Source: Sarcophilus harrisii (lineage: Eukaryota; Chordata; Mammalia; Dasyuromorphia; Dasyuridae). Taken from it: a stretch of 64,000 nt of DNA. A model generated the notes under the pieces. That model was not told the origin of the DNA, searched no databases, and was given only the letters and a program-made list of their open reading frames with translations. Of this stretch, positions 57,001 through 64,000 are shown in pieces (positions within the stretch are counted from its first letter, which is position 1; the number at the start of each line of letters is the position of its first letter). Both the position numbers and the translations under genes were made by a program. The DNA lies in contig NC_045429.1 in assembly GCF_902635505.1 (NCBI RefSeq), positions 432,787,669 to 432,851,668 on the forward strand, in the 5' to 3' direction.

Positions 57001-58042
57001 CCTCAGACACTTAACACTTCCTGGCTGTGCGACTCTAGGCAAGTCCATTTAACCCCAATTACCTCAGCCAAAAAAAAAAAAAAAAAAGAATTCAGAAAGA
57101 ATTTAAAAAAAAAGAATATTAAAATTTAAAACACTTGTTGAGAAAAAAAGAAAGAAAATCAAAGTCAACAAATATTGATTTAGAAACATTTGATAAATAG
57201 CCATTTTAGACTGGCATAAGAACCATGATTATATTGTTTAGTTGACATCCTATTCATGAAGTGACTTGTACTCAGGAACTTGCCCATATTTTCTTGAGCT
57301 AGTTAATGACAGAGTTAGGACTAGTATGATCCAGACTTGTAGCTCCTATGGTGTTTTTCTTTTATAAATCCACTTATAAAAATTTAGGCTGATTATAAAT
57401 GTACCATTTCTAGATGCAACTCTGAATAAAAATCCAGTTTTAAAAAAGAATACAGTGTGCAAACAGCACTGATGGATAACCTAGTCTTTTTATCTCAAAT
57501 ATATACAGTTCCTAAAGTCAAGGTGTTGTTAGGAAATAATGCTGTGCTGAAGGAAAAAAGTGACTCGCCAATAATTGTTGATTTCAGTGATTCTTCCTTG
57601 CTTTTAGATTTCTTCAGTAGTTTCAGAAATTCCTGAAGCAGATTTCTATGTTTTGGAAAAAAGAACATTTTCTCTTCAGCAGACAGCTCTGTTTCCAGTT
57701 GCATTACACTTCCACATCGTGGAGGCCATGCTGTATTCCTTATTAAATAAAACGTTTGCTCATGATGGCCACCATCGGGTGTTGAGCATGAGCCGGAATG
57801 TGGTGGGGAAACACTTTGATTTGATGCTTGGGTCTATGCGGACTAGCGGCATGGCTGTGGTGCAGCAGTTTCTCTTAGACTCTACGTTGAAAGCAGAGTC
57901 CCGTGTGTTCTTTCCCTCTGAGAGTGTGGTGCGCTATAGAAACCTGATGGAGACCAATGGAGGAGAAAGGAAGGAAGAGTTGTGGGATTCCCTGCTTCAG
58001 GCAGTGGCTTTTTATGAACTCTTGGTGTTCAACCCTCATTAA
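48013..58042 (+). CDS. TEFM: TEFM, mitochondrial transcription elongation factor (complete)
   Basis: TEFM binds the mitochondrial RNA polymerase POLRMT, raises processivity, and favours full-length transcription over primer formation (family knowledge). Four coding exons join in frame: 48013-48049, 52355-52824, 54590-54739 and 57608-58042. They give 363 codons against about 360 in human. The N-terminus MSFPGVLRLFPGGKWKYFQV is basic and hydrophobic without acids, as expected for a matrix targeting peptide. Residues about 65-135 (SSEQKSAILHVLNTASVNEL, KYGPFQDLKSLMEVPLF) form the tandem helix-hairpin-helix region. Residues about 170-363 form the RNase H-like pseudonuclease domain. The start ATG has A at -3 and fits the human exon 1 layout; Met22 in exon 2 is a weaker alternative that would remove most of the targeting peptide. 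Confidence 0.97.
48177..48360 (+). repeat. Pyrimidine/C-rich tract with short tandem repeats
   Basis: Composed of CCCTTCCCCTCCCCCTCTCC-type units repeated about three times and ending in a run of nine C. The minus strand is G-rich with many G3-G5 runs and could form G-quadruplexes just downstream of TEFM exon 1. Confidence 0.9.
48740..49555 (-). mobile_element. Old antisense L1 ORF2 C-terminal region
   Basis: On the minus strand: SSSFFVLSENWKLKGCPPTE, RLNKLWCRI and YHFIITRNDKCWRGGEKHRY, a degraded form of the L1 knuckle region, followed by NGQINRKFQKK. Frames are broken. Sequence beyond 49250 is weaker. Confidence 0.8.
49608..49788 (-). mobile_element. Young antisense L1 3' stub with 14-bp target duplication
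   Basis: TCCTCCATTTCTTT at 49594-49607 and 49789-49802 flanks 181 bp of antisense L1 3'UTR (AATAACTTTTTATTGACATA, GTTCCGATTTTTCCCTCCCA) with a T-rich head. It is inserted into an older antisense L1-like sequence. Confidence 0.92.
49803..51000 (-). mobile_element. Antisense L1 ORF1-like sequence
   Basis: Minus-strand frames give SLDILEPKSKLEMERIYLKE and, further on, an I-I-A-K-F-L-like phrase before ILQAA, the C-terminal part of L1 ORF1. The plus-strand phrases TTCTTCAGTGAATTT and TATCTGGCCAATTTTG match the antisense of the ORF1 coiled coil. Broken frames. Right limit is approximate. Confidence 0.65.
49996..50297. repeat. Tandem duplication, 150-bp unit, two copies about 98% identical
   Basis: Copy 1 starts CTTTCACCGGCAACTCAAGA at 49996 and copy 2 CTTTCACCGGCAGCTCAAGA at 50146. 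Three differences are visible over 150 bp (AACT/AGCT, AGTATAC/AGTTTAC, one added T). It lies inside the antisense L1 ORF1-like sequence and creates the 115-codon ORF at 49928-50275, which is not a gene. Confidence 0.95.
52101..52280 (+). mobile_element. hAT-like non-autonomous element
   Basis: Same family as 17086-17291: GTGTCAGGGACCCCTATGGC, AATCTGGTCAAACC, and right end GGGTTAAGAACTCCTG. It ends 75 bp upstream of TEFM exon 2. Confidence 0.65.
52355..52824 (+). CDS. TEFM: TEFM coding exon 2
   Basis: 470 nt, acceptor cccattttag, donor gtatgc. Encodes KWKYFQVAMCPSLYQPLFSC to VIERKKLQ, with the HhH2 region; compare human SILHVLNTAST and LRGRRSINIVEHRENFGPF. Ends in phase 0. A hAT-like element ends 75 bp before it. 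Confidence 0.97.
52825..54589 (+). other. TEFM intron 2
   Basis: 52930-53320 and 53500-53740 resemble the old long mammalian repeat (CTTCCTTGATCTTGAAGCAA, GGTCCTGGAGTTGATCC). MIR-like about 53345-53450. Nothing recognised in 53750-54589. Confidence 0.5.
54590..54739 (+). CDS. TEFM: TEFM coding exon 3
   Basis: 150 nt, 50 codons: EADSIVSIVFGKEKIAWTHL, DNRLTVLGWQQ, then RPSMYLET. First strand pair of the RNase H-like fold. Acceptor ttattttag, donor gtaagt. Confidence 0.97.
55626..55964 (+). mobile_element. Second-level L1 3'UTR inserted in the old L1
   Basis: Two halves (55626-55728 and 55899-55964) of one L1 3'UTR: TTGCTTGCTATCTTAGGGGA tract, then ACTATCTTTACATGTAATTG. It separates KSKCF from the CATTTTTGTACAAACAAAAT continuation of the host L1. 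Confidence 0.7.
55729..55898 (+). mobile_element. Third-level L1 3' stub with 10-bp target duplication
   Basis: TGAATGTTAA at 55719-55728 and 55899-55908 flanks a 170-bp L1 3' end of a younger subfamily (ACTACCTGCCATCTGGGGGA, TTTGTAAATAAAAAGTCAGA). Confidence 0.85.
56929..57085 (+). mobile_element. WSINE1-like tRNA SINE with 14-bp target duplication
   Basis: AAGAATTCAGAAAG at 56915-56928 and 57086-57099 flanks a sense SINE: GGGGCAGCTAGTTGGTGTAG, TTCAAATCTGGCCTCAGACA, ACCCCAATTACCTCAGCC and a poly-A. It interrupts the 3'UTR of the old L1. Confidence 0.95.
57608..58042 (+). CDS. TEFM: TEFM coding exon 4 and stop
   Basis: 435 nt with acceptor gcttttag: ISSVVSEIPEADFYVLEKRT, then LLNKTFAHDGHHRVLSMSRN and LLQAVAFYELLVFNPH before TAA. 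Rest of the pseudonuclease domain, matching human LLNKTFAQDGQHQVLSMNRN. Confidence 0.97.
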   Translation: MSSVVSEIPEADFYVLEKRTFSLQQTALFPVALHFHIVEAMLYSLLNKTFAHDGHHRVLSMSRNVVGKHFDLMLGSMRTSGMAVVQQFLLDSTLKAESRVFFPSESVVRYRNLMETNGGERKEELWDSLLQAVAFYELLVFNPH

Positions 58043-58630
58043 CAAAAGTTTTCCTGTATGCAAGATGGCGCAATGAGGAGGCTCTAAAAATGTCTTGCTC
58101 ACGGTACCGGACTTGGAGTCCAGAATCTCTTTGTTCAAATTCTGCCCTGTACACTCTCCCTGTGCAAACCTGGGCATGTGCCCTCAGCTTCCCTTACTGT
58201 GAAACAAGGGGGCCGGACTCGATGGTCTCCAGTTTTAAGCCTTCTGGCTTTACATTGATGGCCTTCCGACTTGGCCCCCTGGGCCGCTTCCTGGAGGGGC
58301 CTTGGGATTCCCCACCTTATTCCCTAGCAGTCCTCCAGCAGCCCAGTACATGCCTTCTTACTTCTCTGCAGCTAGAGCTGACCTCCAGCCAGGAAGACTT
58401 TTGGGCAGAAGCAAGTTCTAAGGCTGCCTGGCACAGAGACTCAGTTCTGCCAGCTGGGTGGTCTTGAGCAACACTTTTGGACTCAGGGTAGGACCCAGGT
58501 CTATCTATGTTGAGAGAAGAAAAAGGCACAGAAGGTTTTCCAGACCTGTCCCTCAGCTTGAGGTGCAGGGAGCTGAGGTCTAAGCAGGTGAGGTGATATT
58601 TAATACTGGATCAGCCGAGGCCCACAAATC

Positions 58631-58696
58631 TAGGGTGTTTTTCCCCTACTCCGTACTGATTTGGGGGTCAGTACGGAGTAGGGGAAAAACACCCTA
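58631..58696. repeat. Perfect 29-bp inverted repeat with 8-nt loop
   Basis: Arms 58631-58659 and 58668-58696 are exact reverse complements (arm starts TAGGGTGTTTTTCCCCTACT). The loop is TTTGGGGG. In RNA it would form an uninterrupted 29-bp stem within the presumed TEFM 3'UTR. The lack of any mismatch suggests a recent origin or conversion between arms. Confidence 0.97.
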
Positions 58697-59145
58697 AATG
58701 CTCATTTGTAAAATCAGAGTGGGTGAGATTAGATCATCTCTAAAGTCCTTTCCATTAGCAACATTCTTGATTCTCGGCAGCACTCCTAAGACTGTACAAA
58801 TTATCAATCTTTTGATTTTTCATGTCAAAGACTGAGGAAATCTGATTAATTGATGTTGGGATTTTAGATACCTGGATGGCTTCTAATTTTTTTTTAGTAA
58901 TCATCTAAAAAGTAATATCAGATCAGTTCTTTAGAATGCCTGCTAAGAGCTCACTGCTAGAGTCACTGAGGTGCCTTTACCTGTCTGTCTGTCATCTCAG
59001 TAATGGTGCCCGAAAAGCAAGAAATAGACTATTACTCTCCTCCTTGAAAGCTGTGCCATAGGTACTGTTACACTACAGATCGACAAATGAAGTGTATTCC
59101 CATTGTGGATTTTAATGTTTGTGAGGCTCCAGAAAATACTGAAAC

Positions 59146-59151
59146 AATAAA
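59146..59151 (+). terminator. TEFM: TEFM poly(A) signal
   Basis: Canonical AATAAA, 1.1 kb after the stop, followed within 30 bp by the GT/T-rich ATTATTGTGTTTTAATTAG, a plausible downstream element. Best candidate in the region. Confidence 0.75.
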
Positions 59152-60419
59152 AACTGTTGCTCTCTAATCATTATTGTGTTTTAATTAGTTGTTTCCTTTT
59201 CGCCTTTTTAAGATTTTTGATTTTTAAAAAAACCTTTATAACCTGATTCCTTTCTCCATTTCTGGTTTTATACTTGACTTCTCTCCAGGGCCTCTGTGAC
59301 AGGAAATTAGGCTCCTTGCTGCGGTTAACAGGAAGCTGTACTTGATGTAAAGAAGACCTGAGTTTAATCTCCTCCTTTTGGCTGTTTAGATCCTCATCAA
59401 ACCAGTTCATCTCTCTTTGTTCTGGGCCAGACACGCCAAACAGCCTGCTCACAGTACTCTGGAGTGTCTCAGAACAAGATTAAAATATAACTGGGACATA
59501 TTTAACAAAACAAAAATGCAATAAAATATAGGTGATATTAATATGTGGCTTTCTAGGTCAGTCTGCTGTCACAGGGATCCTTATGTATGGCTGGTTGTTT
59601 CTATTTGAGTTTGACATTACCTTAGGTACTCTAAAACCGAGTTCAGGGAAGGTTTGGACATACACTGGTAGAGGGAATTTTCTTACCTGGGGAGTTTCCA
59701 ATCTCAGTAAAACCATAGATCGAGTTCCAATCCCCAAAATACCTTTTATAGGAGGCCATCTGGAGGAGTGAAGAGTGGAGAAAGAGGTGCAGTAGAATAC
59801 GTGGCTGATGTGAAAACAAAAGTTATTATTAATCTAAATTTAAAACCATTCAAAAACTTTATGATCAGTAGCAGCTTCCAGTATAGTCTTACTACTGGAG
59901 TCCCTGGGAAGGAATATGAACAGTTGACAGCCTTTATTGGCTACTACCATATTGTTCTACCTATAGCATATTGATGAGCCACTTGTAGTTTTATATATTT
60001 TTGAAATTATTGTGTTCCGACCCTACAGAATCCACTAGGAATATAATTTTGTTTCCTAAATTTGGGTTCTCTAGGCTGGAAGTGCTGGAACTACTCACAA
60101 ACTCCAATCTCACTCCTTAAAGTACAGGGATTTTTGTTCCACTGGTTTACCCTGCTTCTTTAGTCAAGCTGGTACATATACACTGATTTAGTCAAAAAAC
60201 ATTTATCTAGCACCTACTATGTGCCAGGTAATATGCATTGACTGGTTAATGCAAATTTAGTATGGCCCACTGCAGCTCAGAATTCCAAGCTCTAAAGATC
60301 CATCACCACTCTCGGTTTCTCTTGCAGTAAGTATTGCACCTCCTGTGGAGACAAGGTCCTTTATCCTCAGTCATGGTTACTGAAGACCCAGAAAAGACTT
60401 CTCACATCAAAGTCCTTGG

Positions 60420-60725
60420 CACCGCAAAGTAAGGTTTCATCAATCCAAATATTTAAAAAAAAAAATGACACGGCATATTATTTCTCCCTTATACACTTGC
60501 CAACTTGGATTGCTTTCCAACCCCACAACCAGGCCCCACAACCAGGCTTTGGTCTGCCTGGCTCATCACCTTGCTGTAGCTCCATCCTCAGGATCATCGG
60601 TCTTTTCCGTCTGCACTGAAACAGAAGCCTTCTTTACATTTTGCTTCTCCCTATCAGAATATAAACACTTTGAGAGCAGGAATTATCTTTTCTATTTGTA
60701 TACCAAACACTAAACATGGTACTTT
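60420..60725 (+). mobile_element. L2 LINE 3' end
   Basis: L2 phrases in a degraded form: GCTTCTCCCTATCAGAATAT, AAACACTTTGAGAGCAGG, CACTAAACATGGTACTTTGC. Carries a local duplication CCCCACAACCAGG at 60523-60547. Confidence 0.65.
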
Positions 60726-62624
60726 GCAAAGTAAGCTTTAACATATATATTTTTTTTATTATTCATTCATCTCCAAGGCCATGGAGTAAACAAAAACTTT
60801 AAAAAAGTATCAAATAAAGATTTCAGAACTCTGGTAAATGTAGTGAGACCAAATATGATTTCTGGAGACTTAATGGTAAAGCATGTCCCCAACAGAGGTG
60901 CTGGTCAACAGATGTGGAATGAGGTTTAACTATATTTATTAGAAACGAGAGTTCTATGGGATGACGAAGGAAGCAGGAATCATTGGGAAGTGATGATATA
61001 TATAAAATGCACCAATAAAACATTTTTTAAAAGATATATAAAAAGGTATGAAGGTTTTTTGAACTACATAGTACCTTCATTGAGCCAGTGCTCTATCCAC
61101 TGCACCACCTAGCTGCCCCTGAAAAACTTTTTCAAAGAAGCCAAGAACCACAATTCACAACTTTGTCATACATTACTGATCAACATTTAAAAAGCTACAT
61201 TGTTTTTCTCGAGGATATTAAAATTGTCCAAGCCAGTTTAATTGTATCCCTTTGCCCTATTTTCTTTATTTCACTAATATGGCTATTCCTTCTACCAAGG
61301 TAAACCTTGCCTTCTCCTCCAGGTTTTCTTAATAATTCTCCTGAATTGCTGTTCCTACCCTCTCCTCCAAAACCCCAGGGAAAAAAAAAAGGATCTATCA
61401 TTTAAGGAACAAATTTGTAGGTATGAGCCTTTCTGAAATTACCTAAGCTGTTAGGTAAGGAACCTTAGATGCCGCTAACCTGGCACGTCTCTTCAGAACC
61501 CAAGCTCATTTCCACATCACAACGATTTAAGGGGCTTGAATGGGGTATTAGGAACCAAGCTGTTCATCTGTAAAAGTATCCATCACATAAGATGCTTTCA
61601 CAAGATACAGAGAACAATACTTTTTTCCAGATGACATAACATAACCAGTGATGGAATAGAACCTAAGAAAATTGTGTTTAAAAAAATTCTATTAAGTTCT
61701 ATTATTTTATTAGATCACTTTAAGTACCTTCTCTATCTAATTATTTTACTAGAATTTACTATTGGTCTTCCTATAGCCTTTTATTGTCTTGAGAAAATAC
61801 TTATTCTTAACTACCAGAGATATCATAGAAAATAGATTGTCCTCGTTCCTGGGAGCCTGGGATTCATGTCCTATGTCTGACTCATGTTGAATGTATAATC
61901 CTGTCTAGGTCCATGACCTGTGGAAGCTTTAAGCAGCCTTCTACTATAAGTTTCAAGTAAAGTGCTAAGCTGCTCTTCACTGGTAATATCCTACACTAAT
62001 AAAATCATAGGTACAGAGAAAGCTCATTTAACAGTATCAAAAGAGACTATTCCAGCGTGTCACTTACTTGTCCTAACCCTAAAGTGACTTGTGCCTCACA
62101 AAATTATTACACAACAATAGTTCTTTTCTAAGTACCAACCAAACTTTCTTGTGGCCATTAATTAGACCAATATACTAACTTGATACTTGGATATTTAAGA
62201 TATTGAAAAGGTCAGGAAATGAGTACAATGATCAAAGATTTACACTATTACATTAAGATCCCTTTCTCCTTTAATATTTAGATACCAACTAAAGAGAGCT
62301 CAATTATTCAATTAATAGTAATTTTGTTTCATTACTGGTTTTTGAGGATTACCAATGGGTTCAATTCAGATTTTGGCTGCTTTTTAGTGGAGTTTTTTTT
62401 TTTTTTCTTCTCCCAATTACAATACTGCAGTCATGGATAATTTCTTTTATGTTCCCTTTGTTGATAAAAATTTTCCAATGTGTCTTTGAATGGCCCTTAT
62501 TTATCATCATAACTAATCTAACAAAGTGTCCCTGAATATGAATTTTATAACTGTATAACTTGTTTAGTTAACCGAGATGCCTAAGTCAAAGGGCTGGCAC
62601 ATAGTATTGATTAATAAAGGCATT

Positions 62625-62630
62625 TTTATT
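62625..62630 (-). terminator. ATAD5: Candidate ATAD5 poly(A) signal
   Basis: AATAAA on the minus strand, 1.06 kb beyond the ATAD5 stop. Another lies at 61707-61712. Neither is supported by anything but position. Confidence 0.3.
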
Positions 62631-63687
62631 TAAGGGTGAAAATCGGGAAGGTAATTCTAATTTACGATCCATTTAAAAGTAGAGTTGGTTAAACCATTTG
62701 CAAAGTAATTTCAAGTAAAACTTGACCATATTTTAAATCATTTAATTACATTTTCTGTCTTTAATCAGAAAGCAAAATCTTAAAAGGAAAAGCCTTAACA
62801 ATTATATGGAAAAATACAGGAATTCAGTCATCTCAAGATACAGAAAGACTGATCAAGAATAATTCATCCAAATATGACCAAATTCAATTAATTATGAAGA
62901 TATATAAAATGTTCAGTCACTTGAAATTTTGTTAAAATCTTTGTGAAATATAACACATCAAAGGTAGAAAAAGATAGAAAAATGTACAAAGCAACTTGTA
63001 GGTTAACAAAATAAAGCAACACATAAGATGATAGTAGAAAAATATTTATAAACCTCCACTGTCTAGATAATCCAATGGTAGAATATTGCTAAATATCAAT
63101 ACAATAGGAAAAACTTCATTAAAGTCATATTCCTTGACGCTTAAAATTAAATTCGCTTGAAAATGTCATAAGTGACTCTAAAAGTTTTAAATTAGCAACA
63201 TAAGTGGGAGTGAATTTTGCAAAAATCTATTTTGGAAGAAATTCTTCTGATATTGAAGTTCATTATTAAATTAAAAAAAGTCCTGATCATGTCAGTAGAA
63301 CAGGGAGGCAGTGAGGGAGAAAATGTTTGAGAATGACTTGAAACACAAATATCTCGACACATATCCATTAAATCTACACTCCAGTTATTTCCAGGAGAAA
63401 TAACTTAATCCTTTCACAGAAAAACAAAGTTTTAAAAAAAATAAAAGGGTCAAACTAGACAAGAGAAGAGCACAAAAATATCAGCCTATAGAAGAGGTAT
63501 CACAACCAAATATACAATGTATAAGCCGGACTTTTGGTTATCTTTAAATACTTGCACACAAATATAAAATATACAAAGTCTATTTTTACTGTACATGAAG
63601 AAAAAATTTAATGACACAGAAAAATCTATGAAATATTCAAATGTAACAAGTAGCTTTTACTGTACATGGCACCATTAGCATAGAAAA

Positions 63688-63766
63688 CTAGGGGAAGTCA
63701 GCTGCCAAACTGCTCACAGTGTCTTTGGGTATGTCGAGATGAATTCCTTCAAAATAGTGCAGGAAT
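63688..63766 (-). CDS. ATAD5: ATAD5 last coding exon
   Basis: 79 nt including TAG. Encodes FLHYFEGIHLDIPKDTVSSL, AADFP. Acceptor preceded by the pyrimidine-rich TTTCTCTTTTGACAG. Confidence 0.93.
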
Positions 63767-64000
63767 CTGTCAAAAGAGAAAGAATAAGAAATAGTTTGGT
63801 AATGTTTCTTTTCATCTAATGGAAACAGATCACAGAAATGTTACTCAGAGCTTTCACCTTCTCTTATTCTTTTCTTGCTCTTTTAACTTCTCTATCCTAC
63901 AGATGCATCGAAGGGTCGGTAAATATTCTGCGAGGCTGGCCTGTCTGCTGCTTCCCAGGTTTAAAAGAGATTTCCCAGAAAATACAGTTTTTACGACTGC
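63688..64000 (-). CDS. ATAD5: ATAD5, C-terminal two coding exons (gene continues right)
   Basis: ATAD5 (ELG1) is the large subunit of an RFC-like clamp-loader complex that unloads PCNA from DNA after replication and repair (family knowledge). Two exons are present. 64000-63858 is open from the window edge and reads AVVKTVFSGKSLLNLGSSRQ, ASLAEYLPTLRCICRIEKLK, EQEKNKR, with donor gtgaaa. 63766-63688 has acceptor cag and reads, with the split Arg, RFLHYFEGIHLDIPKDTVSS, LAADFP, stop. This matches the human ATAD5 C-terminus as I remember it. The AAA domain lies outside. The gene converges on TEFM, as in human synteny. Confidence 0.93.
63858..64000 (-). CDS. ATAD5: ATAD5 penultimate coding exon (partial)
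   Basis: 47 full codons plus two bases in the window. Basic, Lys-rich end (LKEQEKNKR). The upstream exon border is outside. Confidence 0.92.

Larger units (their letters stand above)
55470..57150 (+). mobile_element. Old L1 (ORF2 C-terminal part and 3'UTR), host of nested inserts
   Basis: Left piece 55470-55625 (IDNFDFIQSKCF, compare IENFDYIKLKSL in the 40516 copy) resumes at about 55965 with YKQNQCRQD-like sequence. It continues through RNWKLRGCYQLG-like degenerate phrases, KTWKDLYELMQN and the 3'UTR box TTTTGCATGATTTCACATCT. Interrupted by L1 tails at 55625-55965 and by a SINE at 56929-57085. Many stops. Confidence 0.8.
54740..57607 (+). other. TEFM intron 3: MIR and a nested L1 stack
   Basis: 54740-55015 unassigned. 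MIR antisense about 55025-55280. Nested L1 stack about 55470-57150 with a SINE. 57150-57607 unassigned. Confidence 0.6.
58043..59165 (+). other. TEFM: TEFM 3'UTR (presumed)
   Basis: From the stop codon to the first good poly(A) signal. Contains a MIR-like SINE at about 58074-58250, the perfect 29-bp inverted repeat 58631-58696, and MIR3-like sequence about 58700-58780. Confidence 0.7.
59166..63687. other. TEFM-ATAD5 convergent intergenic region and presumed ATAD5 3'UTR
   Basis: 59475-59635: old element sharing TATTTAACAAAACAAA and TTTCTATTTGAGTTTGACAT with 11745-11875. 60185-60240: start of the old long repeat. 60420-60725: L2 3' end. 61078-61121: SINE 5' fragment (CACTGCACCACCTAGCTGCC, antisense). 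61400-63687: AT-rich, with no repeat or ORF recognised; its right part should be ATAD5 3'UTR. Confidence 0.5.

Noticed and set aside
59532-59974. Two adjacent ORFs of 79 and 68 codons as a possible gene between TEFM and ATAD5
   Set aside because: No family recognised. The first overlaps an old dispersed element and the second has no visible exon borders. Too weak to call.
1-64000. tRNA genes
   Set aside because: The tRNA-like A and B boxes seen all lie in SINEs (MAR1, WSINE1-like, MIR) with poly-A or RTE-like tails, not in stand-alone cloverleaf genes.
1-64000. CRISPR-like arrays, LTR elements or virus-derived genes
   Set aside because: No regularly spaced repeats with unique spacers, and no LTR pair or capsid, polymerase or envelope motifs that I could recognise. 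All reverse transcriptase text belongs to L1, L2 or RTE.

Overview
The window is mammalian nuclear DNA, most likely from an Australian marsupial. It is AT-rich and CpG-poor apart from two promoter islands. It is packed with marsupial-type repeats: MAR1/WSINE1-like tRNA SINEs, L1 3' ends with a G-rich 3'UTR tract, RTE, L2, MIR and small hAT elements. The L1 and SINE sequences resemble what I recall from dasyurid and koala genomes, so the clade is an inference from memory. I recognised no retrovirus-like element.

Three protein genes can be placed by their exons, in the order and orientations I recall for human 17q11.2. ADAP2 (dual-PH ArfGAP) is on the minus strand from 28337 to the left edge: nine coding exons, about 294 codons, with the last exons outside. 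TEFM (mitochondrial transcription elongation factor) is complete on the plus strand from 48013 to 58042: four coding exons, 363 codons. ATAD5 (PCNA unloader) enters from the right on the minus strand, with only its last two coding exons present (63688-64000). ADAP2 and TEFM diverge from separate CpG-rich promoters about 19.7 kb apart. TEFM and ATAD5 converge.

Layout: 1-28337 is ADAP2, with introns full of LINE and SINE debris. 28338-48012 is an intergenic repeat field holding L2, MAR1, an RTE split by an L1, a 1.2-kb L1 with a perfect target duplication, and a 0.63-kb polypurine tract. 48013-59165 is TEFM, with a stack of nested L1s in intron 3. 59166-63687 is intergenic sequence plus the presumed ATAD5 3'UTR.

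The genes do not form a pathway or operon; each is an ordinary housekeeping or signalling gene kept in synteny. I found no new multi-gene system. The best second looks are: three ETS/NRF-2 type sites made by a 31-bp tandem repeat in the TEFM promoter; an L1 copy just upstream that appears to carry a 3' transduction; a perfect 29-bp inverted repeat in the presumed TEFM 3'UTR; a second, older fold-back in ADAP2; and the polypurine tract.
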